From: Lachnospiraceae bacterium
GTDB lineage: Bacteria > Bacillota > Clostridia > Oscillospirales > Ruminococcaceae
Length of the DNA stretch: 64,000 nt
Assembly: GCA_023664705.1 (NCBI GenBank)
Contig: JAMPFE010000004.1
Location: 62,001 to 126,000, forward strand
Direction of reading: 5' to 3'
The notes under the pieces: model-generated
Seen by the model: the letters and a program-made list of their open reading frames with translations, nothing else
What the model was told of the DNA's origin: nothing
Databases searched by the model: none
Translations under genes and position numbers: made by a program
In this document: in pieces, positions 25,173 through 33,267 of the stretch
How the letters are laid out: each line of letters opens with the position of its first letter
Numbering within the stretch: position 1 is the first letter of the stretch

Positions 25173-26036
25173 ATGAAATACAAAGTGCTCATAAACGGCA
25201 GAAACAGCGGTCTGGTGACGGACTTTATCCAGCGCACGGATATGTTTTTCGACACGCTAAGCACCTCGGACTGCTGGCAGGACATCAACGGGCATTTTCA
25301 GCTCTTCGACCCGCAGGCTTACGTCTGCTTTGTCGAGCGGGAATACGAAAAGACCATCAAACAGCTGCATACGCTGAAAACGAGCGGTTCCTACAACGGC
25401 GCGGTCGTCGTGCTTATCGCCGACTCCGACACCTGCGACCTGCTGGAGGCGAACGCGGGCTTTACCGCGGATATCATCATCCGCCGCCCCATAACTCCCG
25501 ACAACCTCGCGCTGAAGATAACGCGCTACTTCGAGGAGATAGCCGAGGCAAAGGAGCGACTTAAGGCAAGGGCGCGGGCGATGCAGGCGGCTATCGAGGC
25601 GGAACAGGCGGCTTTCGAGGCAAAGGCTGCCGAGATAGCCGAAAACGAGCCCGAGCCCGAGGCGCCGAGCTCGGAAAAGAAGCATATACTTATAGTGGAC
25701 GACGACCGCACGATACTTAAAATGCTCAAGAGCGCCCTCGGCGAGGAATACGAGGTCACAACGATGATAAACGGCGTTATGATAGACAAGTTCCTCGACG
25801 CGAAGGCTATCGACCTTATCATTCTCGACTACGAGATGCCGATAGAAACGGGCGCGGACATCTTCAAGAGGGTAAAGGCGAACCCCAAGGCTGCGCATAT
25901 CCCCGTATGCTTCCTTACGGGCGTTTCGGAGAGGGAGAAGATAATGGAGGTAATGTCGCTTAAGCCGCACGGGTATCTGCTTAAACCCATCGATATGAAT
26001 ATGCTGACCTCCACGATAAAAAATCTCGTCGGCTGA
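25173..26036 (+). CDS. two-domain response regulator without DNA-binding domain
   Basis: 287 residues. The N-terminal about 125 residues look like a degenerate receiver fold (VVVLIADSDTCDLLE, IIRRPITPDNLALKI). An Ala/Glu-rich helical linker (about 130-170) connects it to a canonical receiver: acidic DDD in ILIVDDDRTILKML, phospho-acceptor Asp in LIILDYEMP, Thr in FLTG and Lys in LLKPID. There is no output domain, so it probably works by protein contact, for example as a phosphate shuttle for the hybrid kinase encoded 37 bases downstream. ATG follows AGGAGG. Confidence 0.88.
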   Translation: MKYKVLINGRNSGLVTDFIQRTDMFFDTLSTSDCWQDINGHFQLFDPQAYVCFVEREYEKTIKQLHTLKTSGSYNGAVVVLIADSDTCDLLEANAGFTADIIIRRPITPDNLALKITRYFEEIAEAKERLKARARAMQAAIEAEQAAFEAKAAEIAENEPEPEAPSSEKKHILIVDDDRTILKMLKSALGEEYEVTTMINGVMIDKFLDAKAIDLIILDYEMPIETGADIFKRVKANPKAAHIPVCFLTGVSEREKIMEVMSLKPHGYLLKPIDMNMLTSTIKNLVG

Positions 26037-26073
26037 CGAGTCATACATTATTAAAAGAAGGGGCTGAGGAATC

Positions 26074-28995
26074 ATGGAAAATGAAAACAAACTGCATCTT
26101 ACCGACCTGATAGACGTAGAGATACTCCAGCAAATTCAGGACGCTTTTTCCGAGATGACGGATATGGCAAGCCTTACAACGGACTGCAACGGTATCGCGC
26201 TTACTCAGGGCTCTAATTTTACGGATTTTTGTATGAAGCACACCCGACCCTCCGAGCTCGGCAGACAGCGCTGCGAGCGCTGCGACATAAACGGCGCGGA
26301 GCTGACGAAAAAAGAGGGCAAGTCCTGCGCGTACAGCTGCCACGCGGGGCTGGTGGACTTTGCCGCGCCCATTATGGCTAACGGCGAGATAGTCGGCAGC
26401 TTTATCGGCGGGCAGGTGCTTGTCGACCCGCCCGACCTGCATCGCATACGGGAGACCGCCGTGGAGCTCGGCATAGACCCCGACGAATACATCGAGGCAC
26501 TGAAAAAGGTGCCCGTGGTAAGCAGGAACAAGGTCGAAAAGGCGGCGCATTTTCTGTACGTCATCGCGTCTACGCTTTCCAGCATAGCCTACAACAGCTA
26601 CGAGCTCCACAAGAGCAACCTCGAGATAGAAAAGGCTTCGCGCATGAAGTCCGACTTTCTGGCGAACATGAGCCACGAGATACGCACGCCCATGAACGCC
26701 GTCATAGGGCTCGCCGACCTCGCTCTGCGCGAGGAGATGCCGCGCGCCGCGAGGGAGTACGTTCATCAGATAAAGGCTTCGGGCAAAAATCTGCTCGTCA
26801 TCATAAACGATATACTGGACTTCTCGAAGATAGAATCGGGCAAAATGGACATCGTGGAGGTCGAGTACGAGCCGCTGTCTATAATTCAGGACTTGGCAAG
26901 CATCGTAAACAGCCGCATAGGCGACAAGGACATCGAATTCACGATGGATATCCCGCCGAGCTTGCCGAAGATCCTCTACGGCGACAACGTGCGCATACAT
27001 CAGATAATACTCAACCTGCTCACGAACGCCGTGAAGTTCACGCGGCAGGGCGAGGTGCATTTCAAAATGGACTTCGAGCGCATCGACGACGAGACCGTGC
27101 TTATGAAAGCCGAGATACGCGACACGGGCATCGGCATAAAGCAGGAGGATATGCACAAGCTGTTCAACTCGTTCCAACAGGTCGACAGCAAGCGCAACCG
27201 CAACATCGAGGGCACGGGTCTCGGGCTTGCGATATCGCGGCAGCTGCTCGCCCTTATGAACGGCACGATCACCCTGGAGAGCGAATACGAAAAGGGCACG
27301 ACGTTCTTCTTCGAGCTGCCGCAGAAGATCATCGACCCCGCGCCTATCGTTCCCGAATTTGATAAGACCCCGAAGCTCGCGATACTCATCGAAAACCGAT
27401 ATGTAAAGGCGCAGCTTATCCGCGACATCGAGCGCTCGGGCACGGAATATATCGACCTCGCGGACAGCAGCCTGTTCGAGGACCTTAAAGTCGATTTCCT
27501 CATTGTGGAAAAAGCTTACTTTTCGGACACCCTGCGCGATTTCATCAAGAGCCGCCCCGATATGCAGTGCATTATACTCGTCGACTACGACAGCATAGAC
27601 GTGATAGATATCCCGAACGTGCGCGTTATAAGCAAGCCCGCGTATTCGATGAGCCTGTACAACGCAATGGGCATACAGGATATCAATCTCGAGGGCGGCG
27701 GCAGCGAGAACGACGGGTTCTCCTTTATCGCTCCCGAAGCGCATATCCTCGTCGTGGACGACAACTCCGTAAACCTCACCGTCGCGACGGGACTGCTCGA
27801 GCCGCTGAAAATGCGGATAGACACCGCCAACAGCGCCGCGGAGGCTATCGAAAAGATACATCACGTAAAATACGACGTTATATTTATGGATCATATGATG
27901 CCCGAGGTGGACGGCGTTGAGGCGACACATATCATAAGGCGGCTCGTTCCGAGCTACAACGGCGTGCCGATAATCGCCCTCACAGCGAACGCCATAGGCG
28001 GCGCAAGGGAGATGTTTATCCGCGAGGGCATGAACGATTTTCTGGCAAAGCCGATAGACATAAAGGACGCGCTTTCCAAGCTGCGGAAGTGGCTGCCGCA
28101 GGAGAAGATACTCCCCGCGGACAGCGACGCCGCAAAGGCGCATACGGCTCCCGAGCCCGAACAGGGGTCTCAGAGCGAATACAGCGTTATGGACATCAAG
28201 GAGCTGAACGTCGGGAACGCGCTTTCCCTGCTCGGCAGCGAAAAGCTGTTCCGGACAGTGCTGAAGGAGTATTACTCCGCTATCGACAAAAAATCGCAGA
28301 CCATCCTCGATCACAAGGAGGCTTGCGATTGGCGCAACTACGCGATAGAAGTACATTCGCTGAAAAGCACCTCGCGCCAGATAGGCGCGGACGCGCTCGC
28401 GGACGCCGCTGCGGAGCTTGAAAAGGCGGGCAACGAGCAGAACACCGCGCTCATCAACGAAAAGACCGACGGCATGATAAAGGAATACAGGAGGCTGAAA
28501 ACCGTCCTGAAAAAGTATTTCGCCGAGGAAGAGGACGAGCAGCGCGTCGCCGAGTTTGAGGATATAGTGGCGCTGCTGGCGCATATGCGCACCGCGCTGG
28601 ACAACTTCGATACGCTGCAAGTCGACGAGGAGATCGAGGTAATGTCGAAGTTCAAGTATATCGGCGAGAGCGTCGATTTCTTCGAGAGACTGAAAACCGC
28701 CGCCGCAGAGGGCGACATCGGGGAGTGCGTCAGCATAGTCGACGATTGGGGCAAAACGCTTATCGACCCCGAAAACGCGGGCGAAAAGGCGCTCGGGCTG
28801 CTCGACGAGCTTCAGGAGGCGCTGGATAATTTCGACGTCCTCGGTATCGACGAGGCGGTTGAAAAAATGTCGCGCCGCTCCTACCCCGACGACCAGAAGG
28901 ATTTTATACCGCGCCTGCTCGAGGCGGCGGAGAGCAGCGACATCGACAAGTGCTCCGAAATAGTTTCCGAATGGAGAGCGCTTATCACGCAATAA
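26074..28995 (+). CDS. PocR-domain hybrid sensor histidine kinase with receiver, HPt and a duplicated C-terminal domain
   Basis: 973 residues, soluble. A PocR-type ligand/metal sensor (about 10-175, with Cys at QRCERCDINGAE and SCAYSCHAGL) leads into a HisKA domain (phospho-His in SHEIRTPMNAVIG), a HATPase domain (NLLTNAVKFT, DTGIGI, GTGLGLAI), a degenerate receiver-like stretch, a true receiver (ILVVDDNSVN, IFMDHMMPEVDG, FLAKPID) and an HPt domain (His in IEVHSLKSTSRQIGA). After HPt come two copies of a roughly 65-residue unit (LDNFDTLQVDEEIEVMS; LDNFDVLGIDEAVEKMS). The ATG has a GAGG site. Co-transcribed with the response regulator, forming a phosphorelay. Confidence 0.92.
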   Translation: MENENKLHLTDLIDVEILQQIQDAFSEMTDMASLTTDCNGIALTQGSNFTDFCMKHTRPSELGRQRCERCDINGAELTKKEGKSCAYSCHAGLVDFAAPIMANGEIVGSFIGGQVLVDPPDLHRIRETAVELGIDPDEYIEALKKVPVVSRNKVEKAAHFLYVIASTLSSIAYNSYELHKSNLEIEKASRMKSDFLANMSHEIRTPMNAVIGLADLALREEMPRAAREYVHQIKASGKNLLVIINDILDFSKIESGKMDIVEVEYEPLSIIQDLASIVNSRIGDKDIEFTMDIPPSLPKILYGDNVRIHQIILNLLTNAVKFTRQGEVHFKMDFERIDDETVLMKAEIRDTGIGIKQEDMHKLFNSFQQVDSKRNRNIEGTGLGLAISRQLLALMNGTITLESEYEKGTTFFFELPQKIIDPAPIVPEFDKTPKLAILIENRYVKAQLIRDIERSGTEYIDLADSSLFEDLKVDFLIVEKAYFSDTLRDFIKSRPDMQCIILVDYDSIDVIDIPNVRVISKPAYSMSLYNAMGIQDINLEGGGSENDGFSFIAPEAHILVVDDNSVNLTVATGLLEPLKMRIDTANSAAEAIEKIHHVKYDVIFMDHMMPEVDGVEATHIIRRLVPSYNGVPIIALTANAIGGAREMFIREGMNDFLAKPIDIKDALSKLRKWLPQEKILPADSDAAKAHTAPEPEQGSQSEYSVMDIKELNVGNALSLLGSEKLFRTVLKEYYSAIDKKSQTILDHKEACDWRNYAIEVHSLKSTSRQIGADALADAAAELEKAGNEQNTALINEKTDGMIKEYRRLKTVLKKYFAEEEDEQRVAEFEDIVALLAHMRTALDNFDTLQVDEEIEVMSKFKYIGESVDFFERLKTAAAEGDIGECVSIVDDWGKTLIDPENAGEKALGLLDELQEALDNFDVLGIDEAVEKMSRRSYPDDQKDFIPRLLEAAESSDIDKCSEIVSEWRALITQ

Positions 28996-28997
28996 AA

Positions 28998-29031
28998 AAA
29001 TCCGCAATGCCCGGCGCATTGCGGATTTTTA
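28998..29031. terminator. bidirectional terminator between the kinase and the recombinase
   Basis: Inverted repeat AAAAATCCGCAATGC/GCATTGCGGATTTTT with a CCGGC loop, T-rich on both exits, between convergent genes. Confidence 0.92.
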
Positions 29032-29034
29032 CTT

Positions 29035-30522
29035 TTAAAACTTCCAAACGATCTCGATTTTCTCCTCCCAAAGCAGTATTTTTGCAATAAACAGCCGCGC
29101 TATCCCGCGCTTGGTCTCAAGGCTCATGCTCGGGAACTCGTCCGTCAGCGGCAGCAGCTCCGCGTAGGCGAGCCTTTGCTTTGCGCACGTCCCAAGCTTG
29201 TCAAGCTCCGCCCGAACCTCGCAGCGCTCTCTTATCAGCGATTCGAGCTTTCTTTCGAGCACCGCGCCTATCGCCTCCGAGGTCTCGGCTATCTTGTCGG
29301 CAAGGTTGTCGATTTGTGCGTTGAGCGCCTCCAGCCGCATTTTCAGCTTGTTAGCCCTCGGCGACGCCGACGGCTTTTTCTCCTCGACAGCAATATCCCG
29401 CACCTCGTCGAACTTCCTTCGCAGCTCGGCGTAGACCGCCCCCTCGACGTCGGCGATAAGCGGCTTTCCGTCAACCCCGTCGCAGGCTCCGTGGTTCGCC
29501 TTGCCCGTACAGGAAAAATACTCGCCGTCCTGAACGCGCATTGCATAGCCGCATTTCCCGCATTTTATCAGCCCCGTAAGCCACGAATACGAGCCGCTTT
29601 TGCCCTTTTTTATCTGCGAGTTTCCGTCAAGCTTGCGCTGAACGTCGAGCCAAAGCTCGGACGAAATCACCCCGTCGTGCAGCCCCAGCGAGAGCACATG
29701 GTCGTGAACGTCGGTATATTTCCGTTCGTTAGCCTCGCGCTTTCCGTAGAGAAAGCAGCCCCTCTCCCCCGTGAAATCCTCCACGGGATTGGAAATTTTC
29801 GCGCCCCTTTCCCTGAAATAGCGGTAAACCTCCACGTCCGCCATAACATACGTCGGAGAGCGCAGCAGGCGGCTCAGCTTGCTGCTGTCCCAGAGCGCCC
29901 CCGCGGGCGAGGGAACGCCGCGCCCGTTAAGCTCCTTGACTATCCGCCCGAGGGAGCTTCCGCTTTCCCGATACGCGCTGAAAATGTATTCCACGGTCGC
30001 CAAATCGTTATTCGGTATCAACACCGAGGTCTTTATGCCGTTAAGCTTGGTCGGGATCTTGTCGAAACCGTACACGGGCACTCCCCCGAGATACAGCCCC
30101 TTTTCGCCGCGCGCGTAGTAGTTGTCCTTGACGCGCAGTAGGATATTCTCGCGCTCCAGCTCCGCGAACACCATGATTATCCCAAGCATGGCGCGCCCTA
30201 TCGGCGTGGACGTGTCGAACGTCTCCACCGTCGAGGCGAACTCCACGCCGTACCGCTTGAACGTCTCCATGAGGTTGGAAAAGTCGTTCAGAGAACGGCT
30301 TATACGGTCAAGCTTGTACACTATCAGCTTGTCAATCCGCCCGCTTTTAATATCGCCGAGCAGCCGCCGAAAATCGGGGCGCTCGAGGTTCTTGCCGCTC
30401 CAGCCCTTGTCCGAGTATACGCGGTATTCGTCCGTGCAATAGCGCCTGCACATGTCTATCTGCGTATCTATGGAGATGCTGTCCTTTTTGTCAACGCTCT
30501 GCCGAGCGTAAATAGCCGTCAT
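29035..30522 (-). CDS. large serine recombinase (site-specific integrase)
   Basis: 495 residues with the full large-serine-recombinase layout. The resolvase/invertase catalytic domain begins IYARQSVDKKDSISID (nucleophile Ser in RQS) and continues SDKGWSGKNLERPDFRRLL, YKLDRISRSL and IMVFAELERENI. Next come the recombinase domain (VPVYGFDKIP, GRIVKELNGRGVPSP), a zinc ribbon (IKCGKCGYAM, FSCTGKANHGACDG), a coiled-coil region (about 385-425) and a C-terminal helical part. It strand-exchanges between short att sites with a two-base overlap. ATG after GAAAGGAAG. It lies inside the segment that splits pdaB, making it the obvious candidate for both insertion and excision. Confidence 0.95.
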   Translation of the reverse strand: MTAIYARQSVDKKDSISIDTQIDMCRRYCTDEYRVYSDKGWSGKNLERPDFRRLLGDIKSGRIDKLIVYKLDRISRSLNDFSNLMETFKRYGVEFASTVETFDTSTPIGRAMLGIIMVFAELERENILLRVKDNYYARGEKGLYLGGVPVYGFDKIPTKLNGIKTSVLIPNNDLATVEYIFSAYRESGSSLGRIVKELNGRGVPSPAGALWDSSKLSRLLRSPTYVMADVEVYRYFRERGAKISNPVEDFTGERGCFLYGKREANERKYTDVHDHVLSLGLHDGVISSELWLDVQRKLDGNSQIKKGKSGSYSWLTGLIKCGKCGYAMRVQDGEYFSCTGKANHGACDGVDGKPLIADVEGAVYAELRRKFDEVRDIAVEEKKPSASPRANKLKMRLEALNAQIDNLADKIAETSEAIGAVLERKLESLIRERCEVRAELDKLGTCAKQRLAYAELLPLTDEFPSMSLETKRGIARLFIAKILLWEEKIEIVWKF

Positions 30523-30541
30523 TTTAACTTCCTTTCGTCAA

Positions 30542-30679
30542 TCATGAGCCTTTTTGAGCCGTCTTGCCGTTATAGTATTTCAGCAGCTCCTCATACAGCG
30601 CCCTTGCCGCGGCAAGCCTGACGTTCTCCCTTTCGGCGTCGGGCGTTCCTATGTTATGTACTATCCGATATGCAGTCAT
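30542..30679 (-). CDS. 45-residue protein preceding the recombinase
   Basis: ATG after GGGGAGGACATT, 45 codons, ending 20 bases before the recombinase start. The sequence starts MTAYRIVHNIGTPDAERENV and continues as one charged helix (AAARALYEELLKYYNGKTAQ). No family is recognised. Its size, position and co-transcription suggest a recombinase accessory such as a directionality factor or regulator, but nothing in the sequence proves this. Confidence 0.6.
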   Translation of the reverse strand: MTAYRIVHNIGTPDAERENVRLAAARALYEELLKYYNGKTAQKGS

Positions 30680-30750
30680 AATGTCCTCCCCAAGTTGATT
30701 TGTATATTTATATTAGCTTGGACTTCGGATTATTACAAGGCGCCTTGACG

Positions 30751-30996
30751 AAAGGCGTGCCGCCTTTGGCAATCCCAACAAAACGCCCCCGAAATATCGG
30801 GGGCGAATTTCTGTCAGGCTAAAATGTCCGTTAAGGACGCCACACTAGGGCGTGCCGCCTTTGGCAATCCCAACAAAACGCCCCCGAAATATCGAAGGCG
30901 AATTTCTGTCAGGCTAAAATGTCCGTTAAGGACGCCACACTAGGGCGTGCCGCCTTTGGCAATCCCAACAAAAACGCCCCCGAAATATCGGGGGCG
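30751..30996. repeat. 95-bp tandem repeat, about 2.6 units, each with a hairpin
   Basis: GGCGTGCCGCCTTTGGCAAT starts at 30754, 30849 and 30944, an exact 95-base period. Each unit carries a small AAGGCG/CGCCTT-type hairpin module and then CGCCCCCGA-AATA-TCGGGGGCG, which is perfect in units one and three; unit two has two changes in the stem. The 20-base module is shared with the dispersed repeat copies at 8642 and 36841. The array lies between the recombinase operon and the PPOX gene. Confidence 0.88.
30969..30996 (-). terminator. terminator of the MarR-PPOX operon
   Basis: Stem CGCCCCCGA/TCGGGGGCG (30975-30996) followed on the minus strand by TTTTTG; it is the proximal hairpin of the 95-bp array, 8 bases after the PPOX stop codon. 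Confidence 0.85.
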
Positions 30997-31003
30997 CCTT
31001 TTG

Positions 31004-31438
31004 TCAGTCGTTGTAAAGCTCGTCGACGGAAAATGTCGTATTTGCGAGCCCGTGATAATAATTTACGGTCTCGGCAGTGAATTTGAACACGCAGTAGTCC
31101 GCGTCGTCCACGCCGTCGGGATAGTACATCTCGTCGCCGTTCTGCCAGATGCTCGCCTTGGTCTCATGGTCTGTGCACACCTCGATAGTTCCCGTAAACA
31201 GCGCTCCCTTAAACTCGCGCTCGTGGCAGTAGTACACGCACGCCCTCGGCTCCCTCGAGAATTGAGCGGCGCGCTTGCTGCTTAGGTTAGTGGAAAAATA
31301 CTGCACGCGCATATCCCCGTGCTCCGCGACAAGCATCGCCTTTATCTGCGGAAACCCCTCCTCGTTCACCGAGCCGACGTACGCAACGCTGCATTTGTCC
31401 CTCAATCCGCGGATATCGCTTTTAATTTTTTTGTCCAT
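31004..31438 (-). CDS. pyridoxamine 5'-phosphate oxidase-like flavin-binding protein
   Basis: 144 residues with the split-barrel PPOX/general stress protein fold: SVAYVGSVNEEGFPQIKAML, MRVQYFSTNLSSKRAAQFSR, ACVYYCHEREFKGALFTGTI, IWQNGDEMYYPDGVDDADYC. Members bind FMN or a related cofactor and often act as reductases or heme/flavin handlers; the exact reaction cannot be read. ATG at 31438 is seven bases after AAGGAG, and the start overlaps the marR 3' end by 17 bases, so the two are translationally linked and presumably co-regulated by MarR. Confidence 0.85.
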   Translation of the reverse strand: MDKKIKSDIRGLRDKCSVAYVGSVNEEGFPQIKAMLVAEHGDMRVQYFSTNLSSKRAAQFSREPRACVYYCHEREFKGALFTGTIEVCTDHETKASIWQNGDEMYYPDGVDDADYCVFKFTAETVNYYHGLANTTFSVDELYND

Positions 31439-31880
31439 TTTCATTCTCCTTTTCGATAAGATTTTTAAGAATTTTCCCAAGCCCCTCCTCAAAGGCTTGT
31501 ATTTCACCGTCGCTGAAGCCATTGTAAAACACCTCGTTCATCATTGCCGAAACGCGCTCGTATTTTTCGCGGAGAGCCTCGGCGCGTTCGGTAAGGCATA
31601 TCCTCACGGCGCGGCGGTCCGACGCGTCGGGCGCTCTGCGGATATGCCCCGAGCCCTCCAGCCTGTCCAGCATGCCCGTAAGCGTTGTCTTTGCAAGCCC
31701 CGTCCTTTCGGAAAGCGCGCTTATCGGGATATTGTCCTGCTCCCACAGCACGAACAGTATCCGCCCCTGCGCCCCGTTGAACTCGCTTATCCCGTTTTCG
31801 TCCAACATCCGCTCAAACACTCGCCCCTGTATCTGCTTTACCTTGCTGATAAGAAACCCGCCGTTTGTCCTCTCCAACAA
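31422..31880 (-). CDS. MarR-family transcriptional regulator
   Basis: 152 residues from TTG 31880, which is nine bases after AGGAGG. Winged-helix pattern: FNGAQGRILFVLWEQDNIPI, SALSERTGLAKTTLTGMLDR as recognition helices, then the wing with HIRRAPDASDRRAVRICLTE. A GTG two codons upstream is too close to the ribosome site. Two palindromic ACTATATAGT-like sites overlap its promoter, so it is probably autoregulated and controls the downstream PPOX gene. Confidence 0.9.
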   Translation of the reverse strand: MLERTNGGFLISKVKQIQGRVFERMLDENGISEFNGAQGRILFVLWEQDNIPISALSERTGLAKTTLTGMLDRLEGSGHIRRAPDASDRRAVRICLTERAEALREKYERVSAMMNEVFYNGFSDGEIQAFEEGLGKILKNLIEKENENGQKN

Positions 31881-31896
31881 TGTCACGCACCTCCTG

Positions 31897-31931
31897 CTAT
31901 ATAGTATAATACTATATAGTACTTTTGTCAA
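31897..31931 (-). promoter_or_regulatory. marR promoter with overlapping palindromic operators
   Basis: Minus strand: TTGACA-like TTGACA (31926-31931), 17-base spacer, TATACT (31903-31908). ACTATATAGT palindromes occupy the spacer (31911-31920) and the -10 downstream side (CTATATAGT, 31897-31905), ideal positions for autorepression. Confidence 0.82.
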
Positions 31932-31980
31932 GAGCTTTTTTAAAAAAAGACCGCGCTTTTTCGGTTCGTCTCATAGAAAA

Positions 31981-32010
31981 TCGGCGTCAAGCGTTTTCGC
32001 TCGACACCGA
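31981..32010. repeat. dispersed hairpin repeat core, copy 2
   Basis: Hairpin TCGGCGTC...GACACCGA with AGCG/CGCT and a TTTT loop, preceded by CTCATAGAAAA as in the longer copies. It lies 24 bases after the anti-sigma stop codon and may act as its terminator. Confidence 0.7.
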
Positions 32011-32033
32011 AATACTTATGCGGTTAAATCAAA

Positions 32034-32681
32034 TCATCTGCTCCACATCAGCACGGACTGCTCGATAACGCCGTTCAGCTCCTCCTCGGAGAGCGTTTCC
32101 AGCCCCGTCAGGTCCCCGCCGTAACAATACACGCGCTCAATATCCGCCGCGCCCTTTTCGCCGTACGCCAGCACCATATCCGTGTATCTGCTGTTCGGCG
32201 TCGTGAGCCTGTCCCACAGGCTTTCCTCAATGCCGAAAAACATATAATATTTGTCGGGAGCTACCTCCACGTTCTTTATGCGCATACCCGAGGGAAAGCT
32301 CCCGTACAGCCGCGCCACGGCATTTCCGCCCGTCACGGTCACTGAAATATTCTCCGCCTTGACCGCCCTCTCCGAGAGCTTCAGCGGTATCGACGCGCCG
32401 AACCAAACCACGACTGCCGCCGCCAGAACGCCGACGGCAATGAGCACCTGTTTCTTCAGGATTTTCCGCTTGACCCTTTTCAAGGAATCCGCTTTTTGCG
32501 TTTCGCGGTCATACTCGGCAGCCGCCGAAACGCCCTCCGCGCCGCGAATATTCTCTAAAGCGCGCGAGCACTCCGCGCACCCCGCCAGATGCTCCTCGAC
32601 CGCCGCGCGGCTCTCCCCGCTGCACACGCCGTCATGATACAGCGGCAGCAGGTCCTGTATCAATTTACACGGATAATTCAT
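32034..32681 (-). CDS. membrane-anchored anti-sigma factor with zinc-finger
   Basis: 215 residues. The N-terminal zinc-binding anti-sigma domain carries CKLIQDLLPLYHDGVC and HLAGCAECSRAL (HxxxCxxC, residues about 32-39). One membrane helix (VLIAVGVLAAAVVVWFGASI, about residues 85-105) precedes an exported C-terminal domain of about 110 residues with no recognised fold. ATG at 32681 after AAAGGAGGG overlaps the sigma stop codon (ATGA). It should bind and silence the sigma factor encoded directly upstream until a surface signal releases it. Confidence 0.88.
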   Translation of the reverse strand: MNYPCKLIQDLLPLYHDGVCSGESRAAVEEHLAGCAECSRALENIRGAEGVSAAAEYDRETQKADSLKRVKRKILKKQVLIAVGVLAAAVVVWFGASIPLKLSERAVKAENISVTVTGGNAVARLYGSFPSGMRIKNVEVAPDKYYMFFGIEESLWDRLTTPNSRYTDMVLAYGEKGAADIERVYCYGGDLTGLETLSEEELNGVIEQSVLMWSR

Positions 32682-33178
32682 TGTAAGCCCTCCTTTATCT
32701 TTGCCCTTGCTCTGTGATACGTCACCCTCGCCCAGCTTTCCGTCCTGCCGAAAAGCGCGGCGATCTCGGCGAAAGAGAGCTCCCCGAAAACGCGCATCCA
32801 AAACACCTCCTTATACGGCTCGTCCAGCCCGTGCAGCAGCCTGTGAATTTGCCGCGCGTCCTCCCCGTCAATAAGCCTTTCCTCAAACGAGCCCTCCTCG
32901 GGAATAGCCTCAAGCGTATAATCGATGTTCCGCTTCCGCCGCTTGACGAGCGTCAGAAACGTGTTCTTGGCGATTTGGCACAGCCACACGCTCAGCTTGC
33001 AGCCGCCCCGAAATTTGTCTATGCTCTTCAGCGCCTTAAAAAAGGACTCCTGCGTTATTTCCTCGGCAAACCCCTCGTCTCCGCACAGCGACAGCGCGTA
33101 CCGAAACACGGTATCGTAATATTCCGAGTATATTCTGTCAAATTCGTCCACCAAATCACCCCGCATTGCTCTCTTCAA
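32678..33178 (-). CDS. ECF-type RNA polymerase sigma factor
   Basis: 166 residues: region 2 (EFDRIYSEYYDTVFRYALSL, AEEITQESFFKALKSIDKFR, VWLCQIAKNTFLTLVKRRKR) and region 4 (LDEPYKEVFWMRVFGELSFA, EIAALFGRTESWARVTYHRA). TTG at 33178 has GGAG eight bases upstream; an ATG four codons later is an alternative. It pairs with the anti-sigma factor by ATGA overlap. Target promoters are not evident within the window. Confidence 0.92.
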   Translation of the reverse strand: MKRAMRGDLVDEFDRIYSEYYDTVFRYALSLCGDEGFAEEITQESFFKALKSIDKFRGGCKLSVWLCQIAKNTFLTLVKRRKRNIDYTLEAIPEEGSFEERLIDGEDARQIHRLLHGLDEPYKEVFWMRVFGELSFAEIAALFGRTESWARVTYHRARAKIKEGLQ

Positions 33179-33209
33179 ACATAAGACTCCCGAAACGCAA
33201 AAACGTTAC

Positions 33210-33246
33210 AAAAATTTTTAAGCGGCAGCGCAACCGCGCCGCCGCT
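33210..33246 (-). terminator. terminator of the phosphofructokinase gene
   Basis: Stem AGCGGC..CGC/GCG..GCCGCT (33221-33246) followed on the minus strand by TTAAAAATTTTT. Confidence 0.75.
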
Positions 33247-33267
33247 CTCAAAAAACAATCCGTAAAC

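Noticed and set aside
29035..30522. Transposase of an IS607-like or Tn4451-like transposon with flanking ends
   Set aside because: The flanks (terminator at 28998 and 95-bp repeats at 30751) show no matching ends or target duplication; the pdaB junctions explain the recombinase better.
30679..30725. CCAAG/CTTGG inverted repeat upstream of the 45-residue gene as a recombination site
   Set aside because: Only five outer bases match well; too weak to claim an att or invertible site.
33178..33220. Autoregulated ECF sigma promoter (TGTAAC-like -35) upstream of the sigma gene
   Set aside because: A GTAAC is present but no convincing -10 partner at the right distance, and it overlaps the phosphofructokinase terminator.
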